NCBI RefSeq assembly: GCF_035918095.1
Contig: NZ_CP109137.1
Span: 5,892,001-5,956,000, forward strand
From: Streptomyces sp. NBC_01750
GTDB taxonomy: Bacteria > Actinomycetota > Actinomycetes > Streptomycetales > Streptomycetaceae
Reading direction: 5' to 3'
Length of the DNA: 64,000 bases
In this document: in pieces, positions 35,000 through 44,559 of the stretch
Position numbering within the stretch: position 1 is the first letter of the stretch
Layout: each line of letters begins with the position of its first letter
Notes under the pieces: model-generated
Database searches by the model: none
Told to the model about the DNA's origin: nothing
The model's input: the letters and a program-made list of their open reading frames with translations, nothing else
Position numbers and translations under genes: made by a program

Positions 35000-36412
35000 G
35001 TGAAGGCCATACCGACGGCGGCACGGGCGTACATTCTGTGCGCCGTGCTGGGCGCTGTGGCGTGTGTGCTGCCCGTACTGCCGCCCGTACTGCCTGTGTC
35101 GCGGCCCGGCGCCGAGGTCCCCTGGACCACCGTGCTGATGCTCGCCGGGCTGTACACCGTGTGCGAGCTGCCCGCCCGCTGCCGTTACCTGGGCGACTCC
35201 GTGCCGGTGGCTGCCGGATCGTTCTTTCCCGTGCTCCTCGCCGCCGCCTTTCTGCTGCCGCCGGCCGCGGCCGCGCTCGTCGCCGTGCCCGGCGCGCTGC
35301 TGGGGCGGGTAGACCGGCGCCCGGCCGGAGTCCGCCGGATCTGGCGCGCCGCGCAGCTCGCGCTCGCGACCTGGGGCGCGGCGCAGGCTTATCTGCTGCT
35401 GAACGGTCAGCGGGTACTGCGAGCGCCGGACTTTCCGTACGCGCTGCTGCCGGCCGCCGCCGGTGCGCTCGCCTTCTGCCTGGTGCTGACCACGCTCGAC
35501 GTCGGCATCCTGGCCACCGCGGAACGGCTGCCCGTATGGACCGCCTGGCGCGGGCTGCTGCTGCGCTCGCCTGCGCCGCACTGTGCGCACGGGCTCGCCG
35601 GACTGATGATGGCGGTGCTGTGGCGGAGTCCGTACGGGCCGCTCTCCGCGCTCTTCGTCCTGCTGCCGATGTACATCTCCTGCTGGATCTTCGCGCAATA
35701 CCACCGTGAGCACGCCGCCCATCAGGCAACCATCCGGGCCCTGGTGCAGGCCGTCGACATCAAGGACAAGTACACCCGCGGGCACAGCGAGCGGGTGGGG
35801 CGGGCGTCGGTGCTGATCGCGCGCGAACTGAGCATGGAGGAGGAGCGCCTCGAGGTACTCCGGTTCGCCGGGATCCTTCACGATGTCGGCAAGCTCGGCG
35901 TGCCGACGCGGGTGCTGCGCAAGGACGGTCCGCTGACGCCGGACGAGCGGCGGGTGATAGAGCTGCATCCCGAGTACGGGCACGAGATGGTGCGCGGCAT
36001 TGGGTTCCTGGGGGAGGCGCGGGCGGCGATCCTGCACCATCACGAGCGGCTGGACGGGAGCGGCTACCCGTACGGGCTGGCCGGGGGGCAGATCCCGGAG
36101 TTCGCACGGGTGGTGGCGGTGGCGGACGCGTTCGACGCGATGACCTCCACCCGGTCGTACCGGCGGGCCCGGCCGGTGCCGGTGGCGCTGGAGGAACTGC
36201 GGCGGTGCGCGGGGACGCAGTTCGACCCGGAGATGGTGCGGGCACTGGCCAAGGCGCTGGAGCGGGACGGCTGGGAGACGGCGGTGACGTCGGACGAGCC
36301 GGCGGGGGTGGGGCGCGGGCCGGACGTGCGAGGAAACGTACCGCCTCAGCCGGAGCCGCCACGCGTGGCGGTGCCCGGGCGCGACGACGGCGCGGCGGAT
36401 GGCCCGGGGTGA
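35000..36412 (+). CDS. membrane HD-GYP domain phosphohydrolase
   Basis: A 470-residue protein. The N-terminal 240 residues contain several hydrophobic segments. From about residue 250 an HD-GYP domain follows: GHSERVGRAS, LHDVGKLG (HD near 294), HPEYGHEM, HHERLDGSGYPYGL (the GYP motif at about 355) and VADAFDAMTS. All metal-binding positions I can check are intact, so cyclic-di-GMP or a related nucleotide could be hydrolysed, which is inference. GTG 35000 has GGAGGGGG upstream. It overlaps the downstream paralogue by 14 bases. The C-terminus is Pro/Arg-rich and disordered. Confidence 0.88.
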   Translation: MKAIPTAARAYILCAVLGAVACVLPVLPPVLPVSRPGAEVPWTTVLMLAGLYTVCELPARCRYLGDSVPVAAGSFFPVLLAAAFLLPPAAAALVAVPGALLGRVDRRPAGVRRIWRAAQLALATWGAAQAYLLLNGQRVLRAPDFPYALLPAAAGALAFCLVLTTLDVGILATAERLPVWTAWRGLLLRSPAPHCAHGLAGLMMAVLWRSPYGPLSALFVLLPMYISCWIFAQYHREHAAHQATIRALVQAVDIKDKYTRGHSERVGRASVLIARELSMEEERLEVLRFAGILHDVGKLGVPTRVLRKDGPLTPDERRVIELHPEYGHEMVRGIGFLGEARAAILHHHERLDGSGYPYGLAGGQIPEFARVVAVADAFDAMTSTRSYRRARPVPVALEELRRCAGTQFDPEMVRALAKALERDGWETAVTSDEPAGVGRGPDVRGNVPPQPEPPRVAVPGRDDGAADGPG

Positions 36413-37718
36413 GAGCGGGCGAGGCGTGATACGGCGGCCGGGCGTCATCGTCGGCGCCATCTACACCGCCGCCGCCCTGCTCACCGGCGCAGGGCTGGCG
36501 TGGACCCTGTGGCAGGGAGTGGAGCAGCCGGGGAACGCCCTCGCCTTCGGCGCCCTCATCGTCGTCGGCGCGCTCGTCCGGTGGGGGGCTTCGCCCGGAG
36601 AACGGGAACCCGCGCCGCTCGCGGCCGCCGGGGCGCTCGCGTATGCGCTGCTCGGAGAGTGCGCCGGGGAGCCCACCACCCATGGTGTCCTCCAGGTCGT
36701 CGCCGTCGTGGTCGCGGCCGCGCTTGTCGGCTCCGTACCGCATGTGGCGCGCGGGAGCGGGCCCGTGCTCGATCAGGTGACGCGGCGGGTGCTGACCGTC
36801 GGGTTCGCGGCAGCATGCTTCCAACCGCTGTACAACTCGGGTGAATTGGGCAAAGTCGTCGGGCCCGGGGCGTACCACGCGGTCTTCCTTCTCGTCCTGC
36901 TCGTACTGACCGCCCTGTGCGACGCGGTCCTGGCCGCCGCGATGCTGCGCGCCCGCACCCTCCCCCATAGCGCCAAGCGCATGGGAGGTACCCCCATTCC
37001 GTACGGGCCGCTGCTGCGCGACGAGCTGAGGGCCCTCCTCGGAATCGGCTCCGCCGTCTGCGCCACCGGAGCCGTGATGGCCCTCGCCGTCGCCGTCGCC
37101 GGATTGTGGGCGCTCCCGGTGTTCTGCGTACCCCTGCTGCTCACCCAGCTGTCCTTCCGGCGCTACACCGCGGTGCGGACCACCAACCGGCAGACCATCG
37201 CCTCCCTCGCCAGGTCCACCGAGATCGCCGGCTACACACAGCCGGGCCACGCCCGCAGAGTCGCCGCGCTCAGTACCGCCGTCGGGCGCGAGCTGGGGCT
37301 CTCCGGGCCCGATCTGACCGTTCTGGAGTACGCGGCGCTGATGCACGACATCGGCCAGCTCTCGCTGGTGGACCCCGTTTCGGAGGGCGCCACCGCCCTG
37401 CTGCCCGCCGCCGAGCAGCGCCGCATAGCACTCCTCGGCGGAGCGGTCGTCCGGCAGACCGGCGTCCCCGTGGCCGTCGCCGTCGTAGTGGAGCGTCAGG
37501 CAGATCCGTACCGGGAGCAGCCGCTGCCCGCCAGAATCGTCCGGACCGTCAACGCATACGACGATCTCACCGGGGGAAGCGGAGGAACGGCGGGCGGCGT
37601 GCTCACGGCACTCGAACGGCTGCGTCTCGGGACCGGCCACGACTACCAGCCGGAGGTGGTGGAATCGCTTGCCAGAGTCCTCGCACGAGGCGGTCTGGCC
37701 CCGGTCCCACCTGGGTAA
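36399..37718 (+). CDS. membrane HD-domain protein, degenerate paralogue of the preceding HD-GYP protein
   Basis: A 439-residue protein. The N-terminal part has several membrane segments. The C-terminal HD domain keeps GHARRVAAL and LMHDIGQLS (HD near residue 315). The region expected to carry HHE...GYP instead reads VVVERQADPYREQPL, so the GYP motif and its histidines are lost; VNAYDDLTGGSGG remains. The gene starts before the stop of its upstream paralogue. The pair looks like a duplication in which one copy lost catalytic residues. GTG 36426 is an alternative start. Confidence 0.82.
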   Translation: MARGESGRGVIRRPGVIVGAIYTAAALLTGAGLAWTLWQGVEQPGNALAFGALIVVGALVRWGASPGEREPAPLAAAGALAYALLGECAGEPTTHGVLQVVAVVVAAALVGSVPHVARGSGPVLDQVTRRVLTVGFAAACFQPLYNSGELGKVVGPGAYHAVFLLVLLVLTALCDAVLAAAMLRARTLPHSAKRMGGTPIPYGPLLRDELRALLGIGSAVCATGAVMALAVAVAGLWALPVFCVPLLLTQLSFRRYTAVRTTNRQTIASLARSTEIAGYTQPGHARRVAALSTAVGRELGLSGPDLTVLEYAALMHDIGQLSLVDPVSEGATALLPAAEQRRIALLGGAVVRQTGVPVAVAVVVERQADPYREQPLPARIVRTVNAYDDLTGGSGGTAGGVLTALERLRLGTGHDYQPEVVESLARVLARGGLAPVPPG

Positions 37719-37814
37719 CCCATGGGTAATGAGCGAGCCTGTGACCGGGCATGGTTGGATGCGAAGAAGAGGGTGTCCGGGGGCACTGACCCGAGCGACC
37801 GGCAGGCGGGAATC

Positions 37815-38795
37815 GTGAGGATCTTCGGGAAGGTACGGCATCGGCCCTCCGCTTCTTGGCGGCAGGCCACCGACCGCGCGTTCACGCTGATCGGCGACGG
37901 CCGGTACGAGGACGCCGGTGCACTGCTGACGCGGGCGGCGGATCTTGAGCCCTGGCTCTCCGAGTCCTGGTTCAATCTGGCGCTGCTGCACAAATTCCGG
38001 CACGACTGGGAGCAGGCGCGCGCCGCGGGACTGCGTGCCGTCGCACTGCTCGACAAGGAGAGCGGTGCCCCCGACTGGTGGAACGTCGGGATCGCCGCAA
38101 CCGCCCTGCAGGACTGGCCACTGGCCCGTCGCGCCTGGCAGGCCTATGGACTCAAGGTGCCGGGCGCGGCCGCTGCCAACGGCGAGCCGGTCGGCATGGA
38201 GCTGGGAAGTGCTGCCGTCCGGCTCTCGCCCGAGGGCGAGGCCGAAGTGGTGTGGGGCCGCAGGCTCGACCCGGCACGGATAGAAGTGCTCTCCATCCCG
38301 CTGCCGTCCTCAGGGCGACGCTGGGGCGAGGTCGTCCTGCACGACGGAGTGCCCCACGGCGAGCGGACCACCACCGCGGGACCGTCCTACCCCGTTTTCG
38401 ACGAGATCGAGCTCTGGGCCCCCTCGCCCGTACCCACCTGGGTGGTCCTGCTCGAGGCCGCGACCGAGGCCGACCGGGACGCCCTGGAGCGGCTCGCCGC
38501 CGACGCCGGATTCGCGGCCGAGGACTGGTCCTCGTCGGTGCGACTGCTGTGCCGGGCCTGTTCCGAGGGCCGGATGCCCAGTGCCGAGGGCGAGGGCGAG
38601 CACCTCGATCCGCACGACCACAGCGAGCCGGGACACCCGGGGCCGCTGGGCCACCGCACGGCCGGCGATCTGTGGTCCCCGGAGCGTGAGTGCGGCATCG
38701 CGGCGCCCGTCGGGCTCGTACGCGGGCTGCTCGACAGCTGGGTCGCGGACAGCCCGGACTCCCGTGAGTGGCGGGATCTCGAGGAAGTCTGCTGA
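37815..38795 (+). CDS. tetratricopeptide-repeat protein
   Basis: A 326-residue protein. TPR-like helices occupy about residues 20-110 ([17 protein letters not shown], then [20 protein letters not shown] and [22 protein letters not shown]). After that comes a mainly beta/mixed region of unknown type with an acidic, His-rich stretch near [14 protein letters not shown]. The downstream domain is shared with actinobacterial homologues, but I do not recognise its function. GTG 37815 was chosen because the upstream extension is Arg/Asp-rich and lacks a Shine-Dalgarno sequence. Confidence 0.78.
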   Translation: MRIFGKVRHRPSASWRQATDRAFTLIGDGRYEDAGALLTRAADLEPWLSESWFNLALLHKFRHDWEQARAAGLRAVALLDKESGAPDWWNVGIAATALQDWPLARRAWQAYGLKVPGAAAANGEPVGMELGSAAVRLSPEGEAEVVWGRRLDPARIEVLSIPLPSSGRRWGEVVLHDGVPHGERTTTAGPSYPVFDEIELWAPSPVPTWVVLLEAATEADRDALERLAADAGFAAEDWSSSVRLLCRACSEGRMPSAEGEGEHLDPHDHSEPGHPGPLGHRTAGDLWSPERECGIAAPVGLVRGLLDSWVADSPDSREWRDLEEVC

Positions 38796-38890
38796 CCTCT
38801 GGCCGTAGGCTGTACGGGCACAGAGTGACCAAGCTCCCCCCAGGGACTTCGTCCGGGGACCCCCAGTACCGAGAAGGGCGTACGGCTGAC

Positions 38891-39523
38891 ATGGCGTCGC
38901 AGCAGGAGACGGACCAGCAGGTCAACGATGGTTTCGTCGTGGATACAGAAGACTGCGAGGCGCGCGAGCTGGCGTACCGGGAGCGTGGCACGTCGCGCCC
39001 GATCACGGTCGTCGGCAATCCGGTGCTTCACAAGGAGTGCAAGGACGTCACCGAGTTCGACGACAAGCTCGCCGCTCTCATCGACGACATGTTCGCCAGC
39101 CAGCGGACGGCTGAGGGCGTTGGCCTGGCCGCCAACCAGATCGGCGTGGACCTGAAGGTCTTCGTCTATGACTGCATGGACGACGAGGGCGTACGTCACG
39201 TCGGTGTCGTCTGCAACCCGGTACTCGAGGAGCTGCCGGCCGAGCGCCGTGTCCTGGACGAGGCCAACGAAGGGTGCCTGTCCGTCCCGACGGCGTACGC
39301 GGCGCTGGCGCGACCCGACTACGCGGTGGTGCGCGGGCAGGACGCCGAGGGCGAGCCGATCAAGGTGCGCGGCACGGGGTACTTCGCCCGTTGCCTGCAG
39401 CACGAGACGGACCACCTGTACGGCTACCTGTACATCGACCGGCTCTCGAAGCGGGACCGCAAGGACGCGCTGCGGCAGATGGAAGAGGGCACGCCGCGCT
39501 ACGAGACCGTCCCGAACGCCTGA
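38891..39523 (+). CDS. def: peptide deformylase
   Basis: A 210-residue metallo-deformylase that removes the formyl group from nascent peptides. All three motifs are present: [17 protein letters not shown] (metal Cys) and QHETDHL (HEXXH form, QHETDH). An N-terminal extension of about 30 acidic residues precedes the domain, as in actinobacterial homologues. ATG 38891 was chosen; a longer upstream frame has no start signal. A strong bidirectional terminator follows. Confidence 0.94.
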   Translation: MASQQETDQQVNDGFVVDTEDCEARELAYRERGTSRPITVVGNPVLHKECKDVTEFDDKLAALIDDMFASQRTAEGVGLAANQIGVDLKVFVYDCMDDEGVRHVGVVCNPVLEELPAERRVLDEANEGCLSVPTAYAALARPDYAVVRGQDAEGEPIKVRGTGYFARCLQHETDHLYGYLYIDRLSKRDRKDALRQMEEGTPRYETVPNA

Positions 39524-39535
39524 TCCTGTACGTCT

Positions 39536-39574
39536 GCCCAGGGGCCCCGCTCACAGCGAGCGGGGCCCCTGGGC
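39536..39574. terminator. terminator between def and the AraC-type gene
   Basis: A perfect 17-base stem (39536-39552 with 39558-39574) around ACAGC, between convergent genes. Confidence 0.88.
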
Positions 39575-39576
39575 GT

Positions 39577-40545
39577 TCACGCCACCCCGCGCACCGGGCC
39601 GCGGAAGGTCCTGCGGTACGCGTTCGGTGTGGTGCCGAGCGTACGGAGGAAGTGGTGGCGCAGCCCGGCCGCGTTCCCGAAGCCGGCGCGGCCCGCGATC
39701 GCGTCCACCGTCTCGTCAGTCGACTCCAGCAACTGCTGTGACAACAGCACCCGTTGGCGCAGCAGCCAGCGGTACGGAGTGGTCCCCGTCTCCTGCTGGA
39801 AGCGGCGGGCGAAGGTGCGCGGCGACATATGGGCGCGGGCCGCGAGCTGCTCGACGTTCATCTCGCGGTCCAGATGCCGCTCCATCCAGGACAGCGCGTC
39901 GCCGACGGTGTCGCAGGGGGTGCGTGGCAGCGGGCGCTCGATGTACTGCGCCTGCCCGCCGTCGCGGTGCGGCGGGATCACCATCCGGCGGGCGACCTGG
40001 TTGGCGACCTCGGGACCGTGCTCCTGGCGTACGACGTGAAGGCAGGCGTCGATCCCCGCCGCGGTGCCGGCCGAGGTGATCACCGGACCTTCGTCGACGT
40101 ACAGCACATCGGGGTCCACGAGGGCCAGTGGATGACGGTCGGCCAGTGCCCGCGCGTGCCGCCAGTGGGTGGTGCAGCGGCGGCCGTCGAGGAGTCCGGC
40201 CGCACCGAGGACGAACGCTCCGGTGCAGACGCTGAGCACGCGCGCGCCGCGGTCCACGGCGCGGCGCAGTGCGTCGAGGAGCTCACCGGGATAGCCGCGG
40301 GTGGGGTACGAGCCACCGGTGGGGACGGCGATGAGGTCGGCATCCTCCAGCCGTTCGAGGCCGTACGGGGTGCTGAGGGTGAACCCGGCGTGGGTGTGCA
40401 GGGTGGGGCCCTCGGCGGAGACCGCCGCGAAGTCGTAGACGGGCAGACCGTCGTCGCTGCGGTCGAGGCCGAACACCTCGCAGACGACGCCGAGCTCGAA
40501 GGGGTGCACTTCGTCCAGCAGGACGGCAGCCACATTTTTCAGCAT
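39577..40545 (-). CDS. GlxA-type AraC family regulator (candidate NrdS)
   Basis: A 322-residue regulator. The N-terminal DJ-1/PfpI-like domain has the nucleophile-elbow region RVLSVCTGAFVLG. The C-terminal 100 residues are an AraC helix-turn-helix pair (MNVEQLAARAHMSPRTFARRFQQ). In Streptomyces the nrdABS operon carries an AraC-like regulator gene, nrdS, after nrdB; this gene is the same type on the same strand next downstream of nrdB. Here about 530 bases, a small plus-strand ORF and a strong terminator separate it from nrdB, so it is probably transcribed on its own. The symbol is not assigned because orthology was not tested. Confidence 0.85.
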   Translation of the reverse strand: MLKNVAAVLLDEVHPFELGVVCEVFGLDRSDDGLPVYDFAAVSAEGPTLHTHAGFTLSTPYGLERLEDADLIAVPTGGSYPTRGYPGELLDALRRAVDRGARVLSVCTGAFVLGAAGLLDGRRCTTHWRHARALADRHPLALVDPDVLYVDEGPVITSAGTAAGIDACLHVVRQEHGPEVANQVARRMVIPPHRDGGQAQYIERPLPRTPCDTVGDALSWMERHLDREMNVEQLAARAHMSPRTFARRFQQETGTTPYRWLLRQRVLLSQQLLESTDETVDAIAGRAGFGNAAGLRHHFLRTLGTTPNAYRRTFRGPVRGVA

Positions 40546-40627
40546 GGAATCAGTGTGGCAGTAATTCGATGGTTCATGACAGTCCTGCCACTGACTTCTT
40601 CAGTGCGGAAGGACGACAGTGGACGTC

Positions 40628-40924
40628 ATGAACACCTTCCTGAACTACCTGTTCGTACTCGCCCTGTTCGGGCTGATCACGCTTCCCGCCTTGGTCGGGC
40701 ACGCCAGGGAGCGGGCCATCGACCGTCAGTTGCGTGAGGCCGAGCTGCGTGAGGCCGAGCCGCTCAAGGCCGAGCCGCTCAAGGCCGAGCCGCGTCGCGC
40801 GGTGCGCCGCTCCTCGACCAGCGCGCCGGTCCCGTCGAGGGCGACGGTCCGTGCGAACTCCGGCTCCTCGTCCCGGCCGGCGCCGACGACGGTCGCGGTG
40901 AAGGCCCCGTGCAATGCGGGATAG
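40628..40924 (+). CDS. small membrane-anchored protein with a repetitive acidic/basic tail
   Basis: A 98-residue ORF starting MNTFLNYLFVLALFGLITLP, a single hydrophobic helix, then a charged section with short repeats (REAELREAEPLKAEPLKAEP). The C-terminal half runs through DNA that has a coding-like minus-strand frame, so the true end is uncertain. It is divergent from the AraC-type gene. Function is unknown. Confidence 0.5.
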   Translation: MNTFLNYLFVLALFGLITLPALVGHARERAIDRQLREAELREAEPLKAEPLKAEPRRAVRRSSTSAPVPSRATVRANSGSSSRPAPTTVAVKAPCNAG

Positions 40925-40985
40925 CGGTCCGTGTGCCGCGTCAGCAGCGCGGGCCCAAGTGCTGCGCGCGGCAGGACATCTGAAA
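40785..40985 (-). pseudogene. possible gene remnant
   Basis: A minus-strand frame between these points encodes a protein-like segment (LLTRHTDRYPALHGAFTATV, then EEPEFARTVALDGTGALVEE) with strong GC3 bias. It has no plausible start codon of its own upstream and no matching downstream continuation. I do not recognise the family. It may be the debris of a deleted gene; equally it may be a codon-bias shadow of the plus-strand ORF. Confidence 0.25.
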
Positions 40986-41024
40986 CGGCCGGGCGGATGC
41001 GCAGAAGGCATCCGCCCGGCCGTT
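40984..41024. terminator. terminator after nrdB
   Basis: A perfect 17-base stem (40984-41000 with 41008-41024) around GCAGAAG, 52 bases after the nrdB stop. It would end the riboswitch-controlled nrdAB transcript before the AraC-type gene. Confidence 0.85.
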
Positions 41025-41075
41025 CAGCCCCCGTCCCCCGTATTCACATGGTCCTGAAGTCCTGGTCCTGAGGGC

Positions 41076-42095
41076 CTAGAAGTCGTCGTCGAAGCCGACC
41101 GAGCCCTCGACGGCCACCTGGTAGGCGGAGGGACGGCGCTCGAAGAAGTTGGTCAGCTCCTGGACGCCCTGCAGCTCCATGAAGGAGAACGGGTTCTCCG
41201 AGCCGTACACCGGAGCGAAGCCCAGCCGCGTCAGCCGCTGGTCGGCGACGCACTGGAGGTACTCGCGCATCGACTCGGTGTTCATCCCGGGCAGACCCTC
41301 GCCGCACAGATCACGGCCGAACTGCAGCTCCGCCTCGACGGCTTCCCTCAGCATGTCGGTGACCTGCTGCTGGAGCGCATCGTCGAAGAGCTCGGGCTCC
41401 TCCTTACGGACGGTGTCCACGACCTCGAAGGCGAAGTTCATGTGCATCGTCTCGTCCCGGAACACCCAGTTGGTGCCGGTGGCCAGACCGTGCAGCAGAC
41501 CGCGGGAGCGGAACCAGTAGACGTACGCGAACGCGCCGTAGAAGAACAGGCCCTCGATGCACGCCGCGAAGCAGATCAGGTTCAGCAGGAAGCGACGCCG
41601 GTCGGCCTTCGACTCCAGCCGGTCGATCTTCTCGACCGAGTCCATCCACTTGAAGCAGAACTGGGCCTTCTCGCGGATGGAGGGGATCTCCTCGACCGCG
41701 TCGAAGGCGGCAGCGCGGTCGGCCGGGTCCGGCAGATAGGTGTCCAGCAGCGTCAGATAGAACTGGACGTGCACCGCCTCCTCGAAGAGCTGACGGCTCA
41801 GATAGAGCCGCGCCTCCGGGGAGTTGATGTGCTTGTACAGCGTCAGCACCAGGTTGTTGGAGACGATCGAGTCGCCCGTCGCGAAGAACGCGACCAGCCG
41901 GCCGATCATGTGCTGCTCACCGGCGGAGAGCTTGGCGAGGTCGGCCACGTCGGAGTGGAGATCGACCTCCTCCACGGTCCAGGTGTTCTTGATCGCGTCG
42001 CGGTAGCGCTCGTAGAAGTCCGGGTAACGCATCGGACGCAGGGTCAGTTCGAAGCCCGGGTCCAGCAGGTTCTTCTCGGTGTTCGGGGTGGTCAT
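41076..42095 (-). CDS. nrdB: class Ia ribonucleoside-diphosphate reductase, beta subunit
   Basis: A 339-residue diiron R2 subunit. Metal and radical residues line up with class Ia: Asp in FFATGDSIVSNN, then EEAVHVQFY in which Glu, His and Tyr match E115/H118/Y122 of E. coli NrdB, and later FRDETMHMNFAF with Glu and His. The tyrosine is present, so it is the radical type and not class Ic. The C-terminal tail, which docks on NrdA, ends GFDDDF. Its ATG overlaps the nrdA stop by one base (TAATG). Confidence 0.95.
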   Translation of the reverse strand: MTTPNTEKNLLDPGFELTLRPMRYPDFYERYRDAIKNTWTVEEVDLHSDVADLAKLSAGEQHMIGRLVAFFATGDSIVSNNLVLTLYKHINSPEARLYLSRQLFEEAVHVQFYLTLLDTYLPDPADRAAAFDAVEEIPSIREKAQFCFKWMDSVEKIDRLESKADRRRFLLNLICFAACIEGLFFYGAFAYVYWFRSRGLLHGLATGTNWVFRDETMHMNFAFEVVDTVRKEEPELFDDALQQQVTDMLREAVEAELQFGRDLCGEGLPGMNTESMREYLQCVADQRLTRLGFAPVYGSENPFSFMELQGVQELTNFFERRPSAYQVAVEGSVGFDDDF

Positions 42096-44476
42096 TACTG
42101 GCATGCCTCGCAGGACTCGGGGTTTTCGAGGGAGCAGGCGACCGCGTCCGCGTCGGGCTCCGACGCCTGCTGCATCGGGATGGGAGCGGCGGCCGCCGCA
42201 GCGCCGGAGCCGGCCGCACGGGCGATCCGCGTCGCCGGCCGGGAGCGCAGGTAGTACGTCGTCTTCAGCCCCTGCTTCCAGGCGTACGCGTACATCGAGC
42301 TGAGCTTCCCGATCGTCGGCGTCTCCAGGAAGAGGTTCAGCGACTGGCTCTGGTCCAGGAACGGCGTACGGGCCGCCGCCATGTCGATCAGGCCGCGCTG
42401 CGGGATCTCCCACGCGGTGCGGTACAGCGCGCGGACGTCGGCCGGGATCCAGCTGAAGCCCTGCACCGAACCGCTGGACTCGCGCAGCGCCTCACGGGTC
42501 TGCGCGTCCCATACACCCAGCTTCTTCAGCTCCGCCACCAGGTATCCGTTGACCTGGAGGAATTCACCGCTCAGTGTCTCGCGCTTGAAGAGGTTGGAGA
42601 CCTGCGGCTCGATGCACTCGTAGACACCGGCGATCGAGGCGATGGTCGCGGTCGGCGCGATGGCGAGCAGCAGGGAGTTGCGCATGCCCGTCGAGGCGAC
42701 CCGGGCGCGCAGCGCGTCCCAGCGCTCCGGCCAGTTCAGCTCGACGTCGTAGTGGTCGGGGTGCAGCACGCCACGGGCCGCGCGCGTCCGGGACCAGGCG
42801 GGCAGCGGGCCGTTGCGCTCGGCGAGGTCGCAGGACGCCTCGTACGCCGCGAGCATGATCCGCTCGGCGATCTTCGTGGAGAGCGCCTTCGCCCCGGCCG
42901 AGTCGAAGGGCAGACGGAGCTTGAAGAAGACGTCCTGGAGGCCCATCGCGCCAAGGCCCACCGGACGCCACTTGGCGTTGGAGCGGCCGGCCTGCTCGGT
43001 CGGGTAGAAGTTGATGTCGACGACGCGGTCGAGGAAGGTGACGGCGGTACGGACGGTCGCGTCGAGCCGCTCCCAGTCGATGCCGCCGTCGGCCACGAAC
43101 GAACCCAGGTTGACCGAGCCGAGGTTGCAGACGGCCGTCTCACCGTCGTCCGTCACCTCGAGGATCTCGGTGCAGAGGTTCGAGGAGTGGACCGTGTGGC
43201 CCGGCTCCGCCGTCTGGTTGGCGGTGCGGTTGGAGGCGTCCTTGAAGGTCATCCAGCCCTGGCCGGTCTGGGCGAGCGTCCGCATCATGCGGCCGTAGAG
43301 GTCACGGGCCGGCATGGACTTCTGTGCGAGACCCGCGGCCTCGGCCTTGCGGTACGCCGCGTCGAATTCGTCGCCCCACAGGTCGACCAGCTCCGGCACG
43401 TCCGCGGGCGAGAACAGCGACCAGTCGGCGTCCGCCTCGACGCGGCGCATGAACTCGTCCGGGATCCAGTGCGCGAGATTCAGATTGTGCGTACGCCGGG
43501 CGTCCTCACCGGTGTTGTCGCGCAGCTCCAGGAACTCCTCGATGTCGGAGTGCCAGGTCTCCAGGTAGACGGCGGCGGCGCCCTTGCGCCTGCCGCCCTG
43601 GTTCACCGCGGCGACCGAGGCGTCGAGGGTCTTGAGGAACGGGACGATGCCGTTGGAGTGGCCGTTGGTGCCCCGGATCAGCGAACCGCGCGAGCGGATA
43701 CGCGAGTAGGAGAGGCCGATGCCCCCCGCGTGCTTCGAAAGACGGGCCACCTGGTGGTAGCGGTCGTAGATCGAGTCGAGCTCGTCCAGCGGCGAGTCCA
43801 GCAGATAGCAGGAGGACATCTGCGGGTGGCGGGTGCCGGAGTTGAAGAGCGTGGGCGAGGAAGGGAGGTAGTCGAGGCGGCTCATCAGGCCGTACAGCGC
43901 GGCGACTTCGTCCAGGGCAAGGACCGAATCGTCCTCGGCGAGACCGCAGGCGACGCGCAGCATGAAGTGCTGTGGGGTCTCGATGACCTGACGGGTGATC
44001 GGGTGCCGAAGCAGATACCGGCTGTAGAGGGTGCGCAGACCGAAGTAGCCGAAGCGGTCGTCGGCGGCCTGGTCGACGAGGGAGTCCAGCCGCGCGGCGT
44101 GCAGCGTCACGAACCGGGCCGTACGGTCCGCGATCAGGCCCTCGCGGTGCCCGACCGCGACGGAAGCGGAGAAGGCCACCGCGCCCTGTCCCGCTGCTTC
44201 GTCCGCGATATGACGGGTCAGCAGTCGGGCGGCGAGCCGCGAGTAGGCAGGATCCTCGGAGATCAGCCCCGCGGCCGCGTCGGTGGCGAGGCTCCGCAGC
44301 TCGGCCGCGTCCGACCCGGCGTGTCGTCCGCGCAGCGCGGCGGCGGCGACGCGTCCGGGGTCGGTGTCGGGCAGATCGGCGGTGAGGTCCGTGAGGGTCC
44401 GCAGCAGCGCGGTCCCGGGGCCGTCGGCCACCTGCTCGGAGATGCCTGAAGCCGGATCGGCTGGCGCGATGGTCAC
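42095..44476 (-). CDS. nrdA: class Ia ribonucleoside-diphosphate reductase, alpha subunit
   Basis: A 793-residue catalytic subunit that makes deoxyribonucleotides. Active-site regions include SSNLCTEI (catalytic cysteine), NQGGRRKGAAAVYLE, and CNLGSVNLGSF. The C-terminus ends CEACQ, the redox-active CXXC pair. The first 100 residues do not show a clear full ATP-cone. GTG 44476 is used, with GGGAGA before it. A cobalamin riboswitch lies directly upstream, so B12 should repress this oxygen-dependent enzyme in favour of the B12-dependent class II reductase. This is established for the Streptomyces nrdABS operon. Confidence 0.95.
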   Translation of the reverse strand: MTIAPADPASGISEQVADGPGTALLRTLTDLTADLPDTDPGRVAAAALRGRHAGSDAAELRSLATDAAAGLISEDPAYSRLAARLLTRHIADEAAGQGAVAFSASVAVGHREGLIADRTARFVTLHAARLDSLVDQAADDRFGYFGLRTLYSRYLLRHPITRQVIETPQHFMLRVACGLAEDDSVLALDEVAALYGLMSRLDYLPSSPTLFNSGTRHPQMSSCYLLDSPLDELDSIYDRYHQVARLSKHAGGIGLSYSRIRSRGSLIRGTNGHSNGIVPFLKTLDASVAAVNQGGRRKGAAAVYLETWHSDIEEFLELRDNTGEDARRTHNLNLAHWIPDEFMRRVEADADWSLFSPADVPELVDLWGDEFDAAYRKAEAAGLAQKSMPARDLYGRMMRTLAQTGQGWMTFKDASNRTANQTAEPGHTVHSSNLCTEILEVTDDGETAVCNLGSVNLGSFVADGGIDWERLDATVRTAVTFLDRVVDINFYPTEQAGRSNAKWRPVGLGAMGLQDVFFKLRLPFDSAGAKALSTKIAERIMLAAYEASCDLAERNGPLPAWSRTRAARGVLHPDHYDVELNWPERWDALRARVASTGMRNSLLLAIAPTATIASIAGVYECIEPQVSNLFKRETLSGEFLQVNGYLVAELKKLGVWDAQTREALRESSGSVQGFSWIPADVRALYRTAWEIPQRGLIDMAAARTPFLDQSQSLNLFLETPTIGKLSSMYAYAWKQGLKTTYYLRSRPATRIARAAGSGAAAAAAPIPMQQASEPDADAVACSLENPESCEACQ

Positions 44477-44559
44477 GTGGTGCTCTCCCTCGCTCGGCTC
44501 TGGGCCGGCGGGGGAGGGGAGGCCGGTACGGGCGTACTCACCCGTCGAAGGGCAGCACA

